Positions 23,692 to 34,883 of a stretch of DNA of 64,000 nt are shown piece by piece. The stretch comes from Oidiodendron maius Zn. Taxonomy: Eukaryota > Ascomycota > Leotiomycetes > Myxotrichaceae. Under the pieces are notes generated by a model that saw only the letters and a program-made list of their open reading frames with translations, had not been told where the DNA came from and did not search any database. Numbering within the stretch: the first letter of the stretch is position 1; each line of letters begins with the position of its first letter. The stretch lies in the NCBI GenBank assembly GCA_000827325.1, contig KN832881.1, forward strand, positions 208,616 to 272,615, in the 5' to 3' direction. A program made the translations under genes and the position numbers.

Positions 23692-24714
23692 TCATGCTTC
23701 GCGTGGTTTCTTTACCGGCTCCTCACCACTGGCACCATCGAGCATGTCGTCCTCATCCTCCGATGCAAGCACATCCCTACTCCTCTTCAGTCCCTTCATC
23801 TTCCTCGTCTGCAGCTCTGACAAATCCTGCTTCCCGAGATGAATCCTGCCCATCTTATCACCCATGATGTCCGTCTCGACATTCTTCTTCGGCCGCTCCT
23901 GGCTCGTCTTGGCCCTCTTCAGTGCCTCCTTCAGCACAGCCTCCTCTGGTTCCTTATACCTGCCTACCCTGAAGTCCATCCTAGGGCCCATCTCTTCCAC
24001 CTCGACTCTGGGCAGCTTCTGCCCGCTTCGCTTTGTCCGGATGAGATACACCCTTAAATGGATCTTCGGCTTAGCTTCCTCACCTTCCACGATATCCCTC
24101 GCACTGATTGACACGATGTACTGCAGCCCCTCAACGTCCACCTTATCCGCAGGCTCTCCCTTGAAGAAATCAATGAAGAAACTCTTGGCTGCCGTATACT
24201 CGTCCGGAATGGGATTCTCGAACGGCGTGCCTGCAAACAGCAGCATTGGTTTCAGGCCCACAGCGCATTTCTTATTCTTAAACTGGCTCAGCGTACGGAA
24301 GCTCTCCGGGTCGAGATACAGCTCTAGCATATCCAGGACCTTATGCGAGAATGTTCGCACCAGGGTGATGGCGTGGGGTCGCTTCTTGGACGTCGAGCCG
24401 AACACTAGGATAGAAGCGTCGTTCTTCTCGCTGAAGAACTCCAGCGACGACGCGTCCTCGAAAGGGTGGATATTGTTCTTCTTGGTGAACTTCCTTGCGA
24501 GCGGGACTCGCAGCTGATAAAGGTCATTCAGCGCGTCTTGGGTGAGCTGCGAGCAGCTGCTGCCGCGAAGGAAGAGAGCAGTCTTGGGGTTTTCAATGGC
24601 CTTTGGGGCTTTTTTGTCGAGCGCTCGTTTCGAGCGCGCATTGCGCGGTTTTCTTCGCTATGAGTTTAGTGACAATGAGAGAGGGGAATTGGAGCCTTAC
24701 ATTTGTCTCAACAT
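23692..24714 (-). CDS. rpf2: Ribosome production factor 2 (Brix domain)
   Basis: The model has a 14-nt first coding exon (24714-24701), a 48-nt intron (donor GTAAGG, acceptor CGAAG) and exon 24652-23692, giving 324 residues. The join yields MLRQIKPRNARSKRALDKK, the expected N-terminus of Rpf2; without this tiny exon the protein has no good start. The Brix domain covers about residues 28-235, with KTALFLRG, LYQLRVPLARKFTKKN and a KRPHAITLVRTF segment. The C-terminus is Lys/Arg-rich (RKMKGLKRSRD) and acidic. Rpf2 with Rrs1 brings the 5S RNP into pre-60S particles in the nucleolus. It is transcribed away from the PMP24-like gene across a 411-bp shared promoter. Confidence 0.95.
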
Positions 24715-25125
24715 CGTGGAGCGTAATTTTGTTAGATGAGGGGTAGTCGACGTATTCCACCGTTTGGAAATAATATTCCCAAAAATTTCTTATCGAAGAT
24801 CGATAACCGATCATGAGGCATCAACTAATGTTGCCTGAGGATGCCTACCTTCACATGGAAAATACTGTACGCATTCAGTCATCACGACCATCCCTGTTTC
24901 TCTGGCTTGTGGGGGACTTCCATTCTGCCGAGCTTCTCCATGAACTTTCCCATGACCAAACACCCTCTTATCGCATGTAACCGCCCGACCTCGAGTTTCC
25001 CGACTTAAAGAGCCAGAGATTCAGATGCACGTACGGCGGCTCCAACAGACACTTCAACTGTGCGCCTGCGCCTAGGACGACCTTTGCGTACAGAGTTGCC
25101 GAGGCTTAAGCCGCGGTAATACACA
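24715..25125. promoter_or_regulatory. Shared divergent promoter region RPF2 / PMP24-like
   Basis: The 411 bases between two diverging start codons must hold both core promoters. No gene fits here. Individual elements are not assigned. Confidence 0.5.
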
Positions 25126-25953
25126 ATGTCCGCTGTGGAAGGGCTTCAGGTGGGCCGCGACGCCTCCAAATTACGTCGAGCGGATACTGATAGAAGAGAT
25201 AGAGAGCGCTCGAGAGTGTGATTCTCAACCCGAAGTATGCGGATTACCTGGCGGTGCTGAAATCGGCACGAAATGGCGCCGTCTATGGGGCGAAAGTGCG
25301 CTTTTCGCACGCCCTGGTGTAGGTCTCCTTCTCAAAGTTGGTGCGCAGGCGCTAATATATCTGGGCTGGTAGGATGGTGTTCTTATTCCGCAATGGGACT
25401 CTCAGAGAGAAACTCGGCCATGTATTTCGAGCTACGAGAACACATGCCACGAACCTGGCCAAGTACGCAACTGTATACAAGTTGACAATGCTGGCATTGA
25501 AACACCTGGGTAGTGAACCTGGGAAGGAGGGGAAGTTTGATACATTTTTTGCTGGTCTGTTGGGAGGATATTTGGTATTTGGACGACGGTCGAAGAGAGG
25601 AAATATATCCTCCGTCAGCAAACAGATCGTCATATTTGGTAAGAACCAATACCGCGCAACCACGGCCTACGCTAACGATATCAGTATTTGCCCGGGTTGT
25701 GCTCTCATTAGCATTGCTCTCTATCCAACCTCAAGTCGGAATTGTGAAGAGTTCCAATCTTAGAAACAGAATTTCATACAACGCGTGGCCGGCCTTCGCC
25801 GCATTGAGCTGGGGAAGTGTGATGTGGCTGTTCAGATGGTATCCCGAAACAATACAGACCGGACTGAAGAGTAGTATGGATTATATTTATGTACAGAGCG
25901 ACCACTGGGATAGTTTAAGGACTTTCCTGACCTCAAGCGAGTCGCCAGTATGA
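25126..25953 (+). CDS. Peroxisomal membrane protein 4 (PMP24/PXMP4-like)
   Basis: Four exons (25126-25149, 25203-25318, 25373-25638, 25685-25953) give 224 residues. The first coding exon is only 24 nt (MSAVEGLQ) and is needed because an in-frame TAG lies just upstream of exon 2. The family pattern is strong: LNPKYADYLAVLKSARNG, then VYGAKVRFSHALV, an NLAKYATVYK helix, and FDTFFAGLLGGYLVFG, a Tim17/PMP24-type membrane segment, followed by QIVIFVFARVVLSL. The homologues are multi-pass peroxisomal membrane proteins of unclear transport role. The length agrees with the family (about 210 residues). Confidence 0.92.
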
Positions 25954-26169
25954 GGTTCAATGCATCGAGAGAAATATTATTCATGAGGTGGATGTGGGAA
26001 TAGCATGGGATGTGGATTTCTGGATAGAGGGAGAACATCACATGTAGACTTTAGAAGATTTTGATATCAATGCGCATTGTACTATACCCGTTACTAACAG
26101 TACCTTAAGTCCCGCCTATTCATCTGAAGTCATACAAGCAGGGTTTCATTACTTATGTCAATCTTTCTC

Positions 26170-26766
26170 TCATAGCACCTCCGTGATGCGCCGGCCCCCG
26201 TCTCTCTCCACGCTCACTATCAAATCCCTCATTTTCGTCCCTCGTCCCTCTCTCAAAGCATCAATGACCCTCTCCCACCACCCCTCCGGATCGTACAACA
26301 ATTCTTTGCCTTCAGAAACCTCAAACACAATGCTTTCTAAGCTCGGAAAGCACTTTTGAGAAGTATACACCCAATCACCTCCTTTCCTATCCTGATAGCT
26401 CTGGATTCGAATACTGCGCACGTGATGGCTCTGTGACGGCCGTGCGAAGAGTACCAGGTCTGTGACAGAATCGAAGGCAAATGTGGCGTTTTGGTAGAAA
26501 CAAGGCAGTGAGAGATTGCAGGCGAAGAGAGATGGCGACCGGATTAGATCTAGGTATCGAATCGGACGCAGGGCCGTCGCGTTAACCTGAAGCGGTGGGA
26601 GAAGGGTTAGGTGACAGGCGTAGACGAGTTGCCGGAGTTCGTATGGGAGGTCCGAGATGGGAAAATTGAGATGGGTTGATTTTTGGAGTTGTGTATGAGG
26701 ACCGGGTGTTGTAGTAGTGGTAATTCTTGCGATGGAACTTGATAGGTGTGGGGTTGAGAGGGGCAT
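26170..26766 (-). CDS. Small 2EXR/F-box-like hypothetical protein
   Basis: A single exon encodes 198 residues. After a Thr/Ser-rich start it has FPISDLPYELRQLVYACHL, the LP.ELR..IY pattern that opens 2EXR and F-box-like domains of many fungal proteins. It continues with IRYLDL...SLFACNLSLP and an FPSLESIVFEV segment typical of the same family. The family is expanded in Pezizomycotina and has no known biochemical role; F-box-like modules can act as substrate adaptors. No intron is needed. I am fairly sure it is a gene, not sure of the function. Confidence 0.7.
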   Translation of the reverse strand: MPLSTPHLSSSIARITTTTTPGPHTQLQKSTHLNFPISDLPYELRQLVYACHLTLLPPLQVNATALRPIRYLDLIRSPSLFACNLSLPCFYQNATFAFDSVTDLVLFARPSQSHHVRSIRIQSYQDRKGGDWVYTSQKCFPSLESIVFEVSEGKELLYDPEGWWERVIDALREGRGTKMRDLIVSVERDGGRRITEVL

Positions 26767-26807
26767 TTCTGCATGGCTATATTGACAAGGCCAACCGAAC
26801 AGGATGT

Positions 26808-26838
26808 GTAAAAGAAAAGAAAAGAAAAGAAAAGAAAA
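26808..26838. repeat. AAAAG microsatellite
   Basis: About six tandem copies of AAAAG lie just upstream of the 2EXR-like gene start. Confidence 0.9.
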
Positions 26839-27367
26839 TTATCACGAATGGGCTAGAAATTACTGTGTTTAAACAAACCTGAAGGTTACCATTGTTTCAT
26901 AGAGGTGGACGAAGGAGACTCAGGGGCAAGTGTGAGTGGCTGGTGGTGGTTCCCACCTGAGCAAGTTTGCGTTCGATGTCATAGGCAAAGGCGGATGGTG
27001 GTAAAATGGGAAAATACTGATCTGTAGCAATTACAGTTAGTAATATAGGCTGAAGATATTCGTTAGGCACTCATTTGCCGACGGAGAAGTTATTGAAGGC
27101 TGTAAAATGAGGGATTCAAGCGTTAACAGCTGCTGGACTCCATCTACTTTATCCCCAAACCACATTGATTTCTCGGCTTGTGACTCCAGGAGATGGGAAC
27201 CTTTCCTCTTGAACAATATCAACAACTAGTGCAAAGGTCTTTCAGAGGTTTTATCAGCAGCGGCATAAATGTTGAGCATTCTGTACCTGCTAGTAAAGAA
27301 AGTTTCAAAAATTATAACCTACTAATATGCTCTGATTCGGGGAAGTAATCTTCTCCATCCGCTCCTT
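26839..27367. other. Intergenic spacer
   Basis: No coding signal is recognised here on either strand. Confidence 0.4.
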
Positions 27368-27684
27368 ATGCCCTCATCGAGGCTTCTCCCTCCTTCTGAC
27401 GATGAGATGAGGAATCTAGGACTTGAAGCAGTTGGAGATGACTCGCTCTCATCTGCCGTTAACCTCTTTGAACCTCACCCCTATGGCTCATACTTCTGCA
27501 GTTAGTGATATAAGCCGCTTTGGCAAATAACACTTTAATAACAACAGCTCTAGAGGCAACAGCGTCTAGAACAGTGGCTGCTGCTGCGACAAGAGCAATG
27601 ATGCAGCACCAGGAAATTGTTGCTCCGCAGGAAAATGAGGCCGAAGATATTCACCCACCACTGCTCGACTTTGTCTTAAGGTGA
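27368..27684 (+). CDS. Candidate two-exon small protein, unknown
   Basis: An ATG at 27,368 opens MPSSRLLPPSDDEMRNLGLE and continues to PYGSYFC. A GTTAGT donor at 27,501 and an ACAG acceptor at 27,547 define a 47-nt intron, and the second exon (27,548-27,684) reads EATASRTVAAAATRAM... to a TGA. Together they encode 89 residues in one frame. The composition (acidic, Ala-rich) is protein-like, but no family is recognised. The last codons sit on AAG|GTGAGT, a good donor, so the gene may continue into AT-rich DNA or be a fragment. Confidence 0.35.
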
Positions 27685-28653
27685 GTTAGTGTCTATTTTT
27701 GTGTAGGTGAGCCTAATTTATTCGACATCGAAGTACTGTACGGGTTTAGCCAGCAAGTACAATAGTGTGATATAGAACAATGGCTTGCAGATGATATTCT
27801 GGAGGGTAGATTCTTTCTTCTTCCTCTTCTTGTTGCTGTTTCTGCTGGTGTTGTTATTCCAGTCCCTCGTCTTGCTCTTCTTGAATAAGAGTAATATTAT
27901 TACTTTATACAGCGGCTTGGGTGCCTGCTCAAAGCGATATCGAATAGACACCAAGCCACCTCTATAGATTCCTCAAGACAGTATCTCTGATATATAAAGC
28001 CGCAGTTGGATCTCATCCTTGTCGTCCTTAATATCGAAAATAAGCTAATCATCATCATAGTCGCCGCGTCGATAATGACAGTCCATCAATAGCGAATCAG
28101 GGGAAATTTCAGGGAACATGCCACAATCTCATACTGTCTCTGGAAAGTTTCCCGGACTCCAGTAGCCTGACGCGCAAGAGCAACAGAGTCTAGCGACTCT
28201 GCGGCGCCCACACTGCGTTTCTGAAAAGCAACGTACTTGCTTTGCAGCATGTGGAAAGCGAATAGTTCTTAGGGATTTAGCATCTATCCCGCGAGCTATT
28301 TGGCACTCCCTCCCTTGTTCTGTTGCAAGCCAATAGGGCCATCTAACTACTGTAAGCTCCGTAGTTGGCTCGCTAACAGTTCAAGCGCAAAGCTGTCCCT
28401 GGATGCCTCTCGGCTTCCTTATATATTGAAATCAACCATTGGTGTTCAAGTAAGTTGGCCGGATGGCGGTGTCACAGTAAACGCGAGGAAGAATTTACCT
28501 AGGACGATGTATTTTGCTGTTACTCTCTCTATGCCACCTATATAATACAGCCTTTATGTGAATCACTAGCCCACCAATAAACGCCTTTTGAGATCTCACT
28601 TGTTTAATACTCGAAATACATTATGAATCTAGCATGAAGTGTTAGCTCATTTT
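27685..28653. other. AT-rich spacer
   Basis: Contains a T/C-rich tract at about 27,808-27,890 and scattered short frames without motifs. No gene is called. Confidence 0.4.
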
Positions 28654-29985
28654 TTATAGACGACAGTGTGTTTCACCTTTGGGTACCGGCTTTTCAGTTC
28701 CTTCCTTGATCATTCCATTATGAACCAGCCTCTAAGACCGAGGATTAGTATTAAACTCCTTGTACAAATAATACTTAATGCTTACCAGGAGATTTCTCAG
28801 TAATACAGCAATAGTCACCTTGCCAATTGCAGGTACATAGATGCTAGCCTTATCCTTAACAGCTACCGTGTCGAAGTTCCTGTCGCTGGAGAAGTTAATG
28901 CAGACAGCGCCATCTCTCACCAATTCTATTGGGACCTTGTATTGCGGGTCTGGAACGCCGCTGATCACTACATCACTCAGTGGTAAACAGTCTTTCAGCT
29001 CTAAACCCTCTTGCTTGTGGACCGCATGGCGAGGCGCCTTGATTCCCTGGCCACGAGTGAAGATGTCCACGCCATCGAGATCGACAGAGTAAACTTTGGC
29101 GCCATCATTTGCCAGGAGGGCCGCAAGAGGTCGGCCAACGACTTCAGAGCGATTGATGACAGTGATAGTTTTGCCAAATAGCCTATTACCGTAAGGGAGA
29201 ATCGAGTTGTAGATTTGCAGATACTCGAGGACTTTGATTACAGCGAGCGGAGTGCAAGGCAGAATAGACTTCAACGTGCTTTGCTCATCCAGGAAACGAA
29301 TGTTTTGATACATGTTGAAGAGGTACTTGTGGCAAAGACCTTCCACATCCTTCTCTGTGCCGACGAGGTTTTGAACATATCTGTCTTGCCCAGAGGTTCG
29401 AGGGAAGATTGGATAGTAAACAATGATACCGTGAACAGATTTGTCGGCATTAGCATCAATGATTTCCTGCTCAATATTCTCCTTTTCTACAGTGCGAAGA
29501 CTGAACTCGAAGCCACTGGCCATAAGTCAGTAAGAGTATCCTTTTGATAATTTTAGAGCGTCTCGTGGACAACGTTTATATACGCCGTCCAGAAGGGCTC
29601 TTAGAATATTTGATCAATCATTCGGGAGATAGTCTTTATTTAGCATACCACTGCTAGCTAGATTACACAATAATCGACGTGGATTTTGGGTGTTTAATAT
29701 GTCTGCCATGAATCCGACCGCACAGGCAGTCTTAGGGAGAGATTCGTGACAAAGATTTCCCAGAGGTGCAGATCATAAATGAAAAGAAGTAACTTACTTC
29801 TCATTGCATGTCTTTTCACAGTATTCCGCATATACCTGGGCCGCAGGATCGCCGTTTGCCAGAAAGCCCACAAGCTTTGGCTTGCTGCCGAGCTTTGCAA
29901 GGCCTTCTTTGACTTCTGCAAGTAGGCCCTGGGCAATTGTCCCAGCAAGAACAACCTTGCACGTTGCCGGAGTCGCACTGGCCAT
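28654..29985 (-). CDS. mtd1: NAD-dependent 5,10-methylenetetrahydrofolate dehydrogenase
   Basis: Exons 29985-29798, 29515-28786 and 28731-28654 give 331 residues. Intron 1 is unusually long here (282 nt), intron 2 is 54 nt. The start MASATPATCKVVLAGTIAQG is followed by KLVGFLANGDPAAQVYAEY, the N-terminal catalytic lobe. VHGIIVYYPIF and EKDVEGLCHKYLFN follow. The cofactor lobe has GKTITVINRSEVVGRPLAAL and DVVISGVPDPQYK. The last exon (RLVHNGMIKEG) restores the family's NLLRLVHN end; without it the frame would run into intron. The enzyme oxidises 5,10-methylene-THF to 5,10-methenyl-THF in the cytosol for one-carbon and purine metabolism. It is divergent from MMS19. Confidence 0.95.
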
Positions 29986-30823
29986 TATTCGGCTGAGCAA
30001 TTAACGTAGCTAGGATTCTTGAGTGATACAAAAGGAGGAGATGTTCCTCTGCGTATGAGGACCGCAGTGTTGAAAATTATTTTTCTTATCGGGCCAAAAT
30101 GATGCACCTACGGAGTACAGCATGGAGGGGTATGGCGGGGTCTTCTAAGCAGTTTTCCGGGAAAACCTTCCCAGCATGACAGAACTAACTGGTCTTTAGA
30201 TATTACACTGTCAAATAACTGCCCGTAAAGAACAGTCATAGCTTCACATCATATTCTCAGTCAATGTTGACCTGAATCAAAAGGATGGACATGGAGTGCT
30301 CCGAAGATATACCGGAGTTCAGCCTCGGATCAGCCGGATCTCCGACACCGCCCAGCCATCCGGCAGAATTTCAGTGAAATACAGATCAATCCAATTAATT
30401 CTTCAGCTAAGCTTTCTTACCACAACATCACAGAAGCTCTTGCGCCAGCTACAAGACAAGCCACCCTCAAGAGGTAAGCAATACCCTTCCCTGCTATATT
30501 TTTCGGTATTCCATTCCAATGTCGAAGTGATATCCCAAGCTCGTTGTTGCAGGGACAATCTTCCATGCCCCTCTTCCCACGCGCAAATTACATTTCAATC
30601 TAAGCTCGTTCCAAGTCGCCCCTAGCATTGCTGGGAGGGAATTTAAGCTCATAAGGTCGAGTCTAGTATTATTGCCTTATGGAGACCCGAAGATTTACTA
30701 CATTCTTGAGTGGGCTCAAGGATCTGGATTCGCAACTAAAATCAGGCATTTGCTAATCCGTCTGGTCAAATCCAGGGGCCCATACGCCATATACATATAA
30801 CTCGATGACAATACTGTAGCAAG
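29986..30823. promoter_or_regulatory. Divergent intergenic region MTD1 / MMS19
   Basis: This contains both 5' flanks. Open frames on the plus strand at about 30,250-30,625 look partly protein-like, with a GTAAGC donor near 30,475 and a GCAG acceptor near 30,551. No continuous model keeps a frame from an ATG, so I call no gene. Confidence 0.45.
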
Positions 30824-33800
30824 ATGGAGGATAGGACCATTCTAGACTGGATGGCTACCTCGGACCCGGCCGAGCAGGGAGCTATTGTGGGTGATATCGC
30901 CGGCCGTATGCATTAATAACCTCTGATGATGTCTGATTGCTTTAATGTTGACCTCTTCCAGGAATTGACCTTGCGCTGTTAAGCATTCCCGAGCTATTTC
31001 AAGATCTTCAACCTTTCTTGACTAGCGAAGATGTGCCGCTTCCCCAGATAGCTCAAGGTAGGGTGCCTCTCGACCTCCGTCATGCATATGCTTACACTCT
31101 ATAGCTCTTTCAGTCTTCTCGCAAGTTTTAGACCGCCTCCAAATACCTCTTGATAGAATTGATGGTAGGGGGATTCCTATATTTCTCAAGCTCATACTGA
31201 TGGTAGCAGTGCATGAGTTAACGACATACTTCTGCGGGCGCCTGGAGAATAAAGACAACGTCTCCAGTTTCAGAGCAGGTGTAAAGGAATGTGCTCGAAT
31301 TCTCTCCTCTCTTGTGCAGATGGAAAATCAACGTTTCCCTCCCCGTGACGCCAAACTCGTTGCTCTGTCCGTCTTTGCGTTCAACCGAGATAGCAACTTA
31401 AGAGATCAGAAAGCCGCGACGCGCCTGTCACTGCTTGAACTTATAGCGACATTGATGCGACTTTATAAATCCAACCTCACGACAAACATAGGCTCCGGTA
31501 AGTTTGTGGAAGGCGTTGTTGCAATGGCCGAGTTTGAAAAGGACCCAACCTGTCTGAATGTGCTTTTCCCGATATATGCAGTACTGGGAAAGGAGTGGGA
31601 GCTTAGCGACGACACCCTTACACTTATTTGGGATTCTTTCATCCGTTATTACCCGATCAAAATCGGCGGTCGAGCTACCTCTGTGCCATCGCCTGACGAG
31701 CTAAAGCAGCTGCTCCTAGATTGCTTCATTTCAAATGACAGATATGCCAGACTTGCTTTCCCCAGACTGATGGACTTGCTTGATGCTAATCAAGATTTGT
31801 CCGCAAATGTTAAGGTAAGGCTCCTGAAGAATGTATTATACGTGCTAAATCTGGTTAGATGGACGTTCTCTTCACAATTGCTTATGCCGTTGGTGGATAC
31901 TCGGCCTCGGAGGTTATTCATTGGGCTCCAAGGCTCTGGGATTCTTTAAAATTTGAGGTCTGGAACGGTGATAATGGGGACGCTATTGCCGCCTCCCTCA
32001 ATATTATCAGCAGTATTGCAAAATCCTTGAGCTCTCCAGCCCTGGATTGGAACGATATCGAGAATCCATATACCAAGGCGCTTCTAGTAATCGTCGCCGA
32101 GTGCAATCGTCGTCTAATTGATACGAAGCCAGACAATATGGCTAAAACCGGATCAATATTGCATGCTATCGCTGAGGCAACACCACATGCATTCTTCTGG
32201 GTTGCACGAAAATTTCTCCCAATTATGTTCACTCTATGGCAGGATGTAACCTCAGAAGCTGCCAAAAGTGTTCTCTTGACTGTGTTGAGTACCATTTTAG
32301 AAGCTCGAGTGGCTTTAGACAAAGAATTGGATGACTCATTGATGAAAGAACGAGATGTTTCCCGAGGAGAACACCCACTGTTGACGCATGCCACTCAAAT
32401 CAAGAGTTTGCTGGCCACTTCACTTGTGGAGTACCAGCGAAATCTGATCGATGACATATACTTCAGCGCCATGACTGACAGCATATCGACTACAACCGAT
32501 GGCGTAGACTACCGAGCAGCCACAATCAAGGGCCTGGTAGTCTTAGTGGATATCCAAAATATGCTCTCAGATTTTGAGAAGGGTACCATTATTGAATCCC
32601 TTAACTCAATCCTCTTGCAATCAAACCTGATAGACACTGTTAGAAAAGAAGCTGTGTCAGCCTTGCAACACATATCTTGCAGCGACCCTGCAAATTTCGA
32701 GAAAATCACTCTTGTCAATTTCATGAGCAAGCTACCAAGAAGCATCTCTACAGATGAAATCCAGGGAAAATTAGAATTGGAAAGTGTGATATACCTTTTC
32801 GACTCTTTGGTACAGATTGCCTGCACTGCAATTTGCTATTCTGAGACCAACGCGGAGATAGACCTTGAATACAGAGATCGCGTCTTTATAGCGTCTCAGA
32901 AAGCTATGGTAGATAAGTTGATTAATATTCTGGAGCAAGACGGCCAGCTTCAGTATGCCAATGTTATCTTGGGTGCTATATATCATGGCCTCAACTCTTA
33001 CGACGCTGCGCTTACACTGGAATCTAAGTCAGCTGGCTCCTTCAAAGCCCTAGTCGGGAATTCAAGGCATCATCCATACGCTTGGATCACCTTGGGATTA
33101 TTCAAGAACATTGTAAAGGTCAAGCAATTGGAGGGAGGAACACCATATATTGGACTGCGGACATTGGAAGATGATGAACAGATTATGGATAAATTTGTTA
33201 GTTTGGTCGCCAGAATCACTACTTTGACGCTGCGTTCGGGCCAGACAACCACAACAAACAATTTCTTCAACAGCCCTGATAAAAGTAACCCGACTACTCC
33301 AAGCCAAGTTTGGTCTCTGTTCATCGAAAATGTACCAGAAAGCATCGACACTACCCAAGTAGATCTTATTGATGGCCCGTCGGATAAACTCTTAGCAAAT
33401 GTGTTTTCAATGTCTTTAGTTGCTGGAGTCCGTCGAGAGGTATGTTATTTGAACTGCAGTACATGTTATCTATTACTAACCCTCTCAAGGACAAGTCTAG
33501 GCTTCAAATTGACGTTGGCAAAGTAGCATTGGCAATGATAAAGAATGCTACCAGCACGAAAACTAAGTGCTCACAGTTCACCCGCATCTCCATGCTTCAC
33601 TTCATGCAGTTATTGGTCAACAAGTTTGGTGCTGCTATGGAAAAGGTGGGAGATCGCGCCCTTGTTCAAGTCATGGTTGATCTCATCAAGGAAGGCGAGG
33701 CGAACTCAAATGAGGCTGAGATTGAGCGTTATTATCAGGCGCTTGCCTACTTCGCTGCCGCTGCTCTTGCTCGTTGCGACCCGTCTAGTGAAGCATTAAT

Positions 33801-34473
33801 CCACCTCATGGTTGAGGGATTGAAGCATCCGACGGTGGGGCGAAAGACGGCACAAAGCTTCCGCATTCTTTTGGCCCCTTCAAGTGTCATTAATGAGGCG
33901 AACTTCTGTATCATTCGCCCGTTGCGCCAAGGACGTCTCTTCAATTTAGGCATGGAGGAGATTAAGACACAGTGGACCAAATATTCATTTGAACGCCAAG
34001 AAGATCCAATGGCTGACGATATTAAGACCAATTGCCTGATCGCCCTAGCTAACAGTTTGGCATACATGGATGCGAAGGTGTATATAAACAACGTCAACAT
34101 GGTACTGCCACTCATCCTCGAAGGTACGAATGTCCAGAATGATGACTTCACCAAACTGGCATGCATAGAGATCATTCGCAAAGTCGTTCCACTATCCCCG
34201 GATGCTGTTCGAGTCCATCTCGATTCTGTTATCAATCGCATGACAGATCGTACGCATAATACCTATTACTCTCCGTCAGATGCCAATGCGGCTTGCCGTG
34301 TCGCTGCGGTGGATGTTCTGGGCTTGCTTCCTAAATATGTTGACAATGCAGAATTGCTGAAACGCAAGAGCAAGATTATGACAGAGCTCGATACGGCACT
34401 GAACGACGTCGATGTGGAAGTACGCACGAAGGCCCAGAAATGCAAGATGGCATATTTCAATCTTGATGGCTAG
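30824..34473 (+). CDS. mms19: MMS19/MET18 HEAT-repeat protein of cytosolic Fe-S assembly
   Basis: Six exons (30824-30890, 30962-31057, 31105-31164, 31210-31814, 31859-33439, 33490-34473) encode 1130 residues; introns are 44-71 nt. Intron 3 (GTAGGG...GCAG, 45 nt) has no stop and is a multiple of three, so it was chosen by family fit: removal gives RIDVHELTTYFCGRLENKD. The protein is almost wholly alpha-helical, HEAT-like. Its C-terminus (LLPKYVDNAELLKRK, then ALNDVDVEVRTKAQKCK) matches the conserved MMS19 C-terminal domain. MMS19 is the targeting factor of the cytosolic iron-sulfur assembly complex, passing clusters to DNA polymerases, XPD and other helicases. The gene converges on SPC2. Confidence 0.92.
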
Positions 34474-34883
34474 GGTTCGTTGTTTCAACTTTTGCTGTGT
34501 GCCTTCACTTCTTCGGTTAGCGAAGCATATAGAGGCTATTGACGCATGTGCTGCATAGCGTAGGAGTTCTCGATCGGGCGATGAGGGTTCCTGCATAGAA
34601 GGTGTTTATGGCCTGTTACTCAATTTGTAGAATTCACATGGCGCCTAGAAATAAATCACGATCATAAAGCCCTCGCTTCTGTTCCAAGATAATTGATAAT
34701 CGTAACTAGTCTTGATATAGAGCTTGTAAAGCAATTCAGATTTTCTTCCCTCAAACGCCTCCAGTGTAAGTCTTTGTTCCCATGATGTTTCTTAACATAT
34801 GCTTATGTTGAACATGCCATCTCCTTATCTCCTCAACTCAGAGCTAGGCTCGGCATCACTTTATCATTTGGGGCCGTTCCATC
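34474..34883. other. Convergent spacer MMS19 / SPC2
   Basis: The 3' flanks of two converging genes. No gene is seen. Confidence 0.45.

Noticed and set aside
30250-30625. Possible small gene between MTD1 and MMS19
   Set aside because: Protein-like pieces occur in different frames with donor and acceptor sites, but no model from an ATG stays open.
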